Origin: MWCM01 sp964558315
GTDB lineage: Bacteria; Patescibacteriota; UBA1384; XYA2-FULL-43-10
Assembly: GCA_964558315.1 (NCBI GenBank)
Contig: CAZLCL010000023.1
Span: 1 to 12,874, forward strand
Direction of reading: 5' to 3'
DNA: 12,874 bases
Shown here: positions 12,857 through 12,874 of the stretch, in pieces
Numbering within the stretch: position 1 is the stretch's first letter
Layout of the letters: each line of letters begins with the position of its first letter
Translations under genes and position numbers: made by a program
Notes under the pieces: model-generated
Database searches by the model: none
Seen by the model: only the letters and a program-made list of their open reading frames with translations
What the model was told of the DNA's origin: nothing

Positions 12857-12874
12857 AATGCGTCCTTTCTACTT

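Overview
The window is an AT-rich scaffold piece from an uncultivated bacterium. Two runs of exactly 100 N (1831-1930 and 6366-6465) are scaffold gaps of unknown true length. Candidate Phyla Radiation/Patescibacteria or a similar candidate phylum is my best guess. The guess rests on low GC, compact housekeeping genes, many TTTTTGATTTTTGA-type low-complexity repeats carried in frame inside proteins, and several start codons placed directly behind a -10 box. No single gene here proves the taxon.

Layout. 1-1739 (-) is glmS, cut by the left edge. 1740-2369 is a non-coding block. It holds the glmS leader with the first gap, a glmS promoter, and a roughly 285-nt structured RNA gene of unknown family on the minus strand, which has a perfect TTGACA-N17-TATAAT promoter and its own terminator. 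2370-3428 (-) is miaA. A divergent intergenic region with a near-perfect 38-bp palindrome separates it from a three-gene plus-strand operon at 3614-5890: ABC ATPase, ABC-2 type permease and a TPR-like protein. Convergent to this, 5897-8255 (-) is a cation P-type ATPase split by the second gap. Upstream of it on the same strand are a 52-codon ORF (8287-8445) and a cytidylate-kinase-like gene with a short C-terminus (8474-9178). Then come a tRNA-Leu(UAG) with terminator (9293-9379), comEA-like (9544-10077), a hypothetical gene (10049-10393) and recG (10403-12856). The last three form a tight recG-hypothetical-comEA operon.

Functionally the window covers amino-sugar synthesis for the cell wall (GlmS), tRNA modification (MiaA), export (the ABC trio), ion transport (the P-type ATPase), nucleotide phosphorylation (the Cmk-like protein), recombination and fork repair (RecG), and DNA binding or uptake (ComEA-like).

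The two most interesting signals are the unassigned structured RNA between miaA and glmS, and the repeated in-frame colonisation of recG, miaA and comEA by short repeat elements. One of these, in recG, resembles a Rickettsia-type palindromic element. No CRISPR array, transposase, phage or defence gene was seen.
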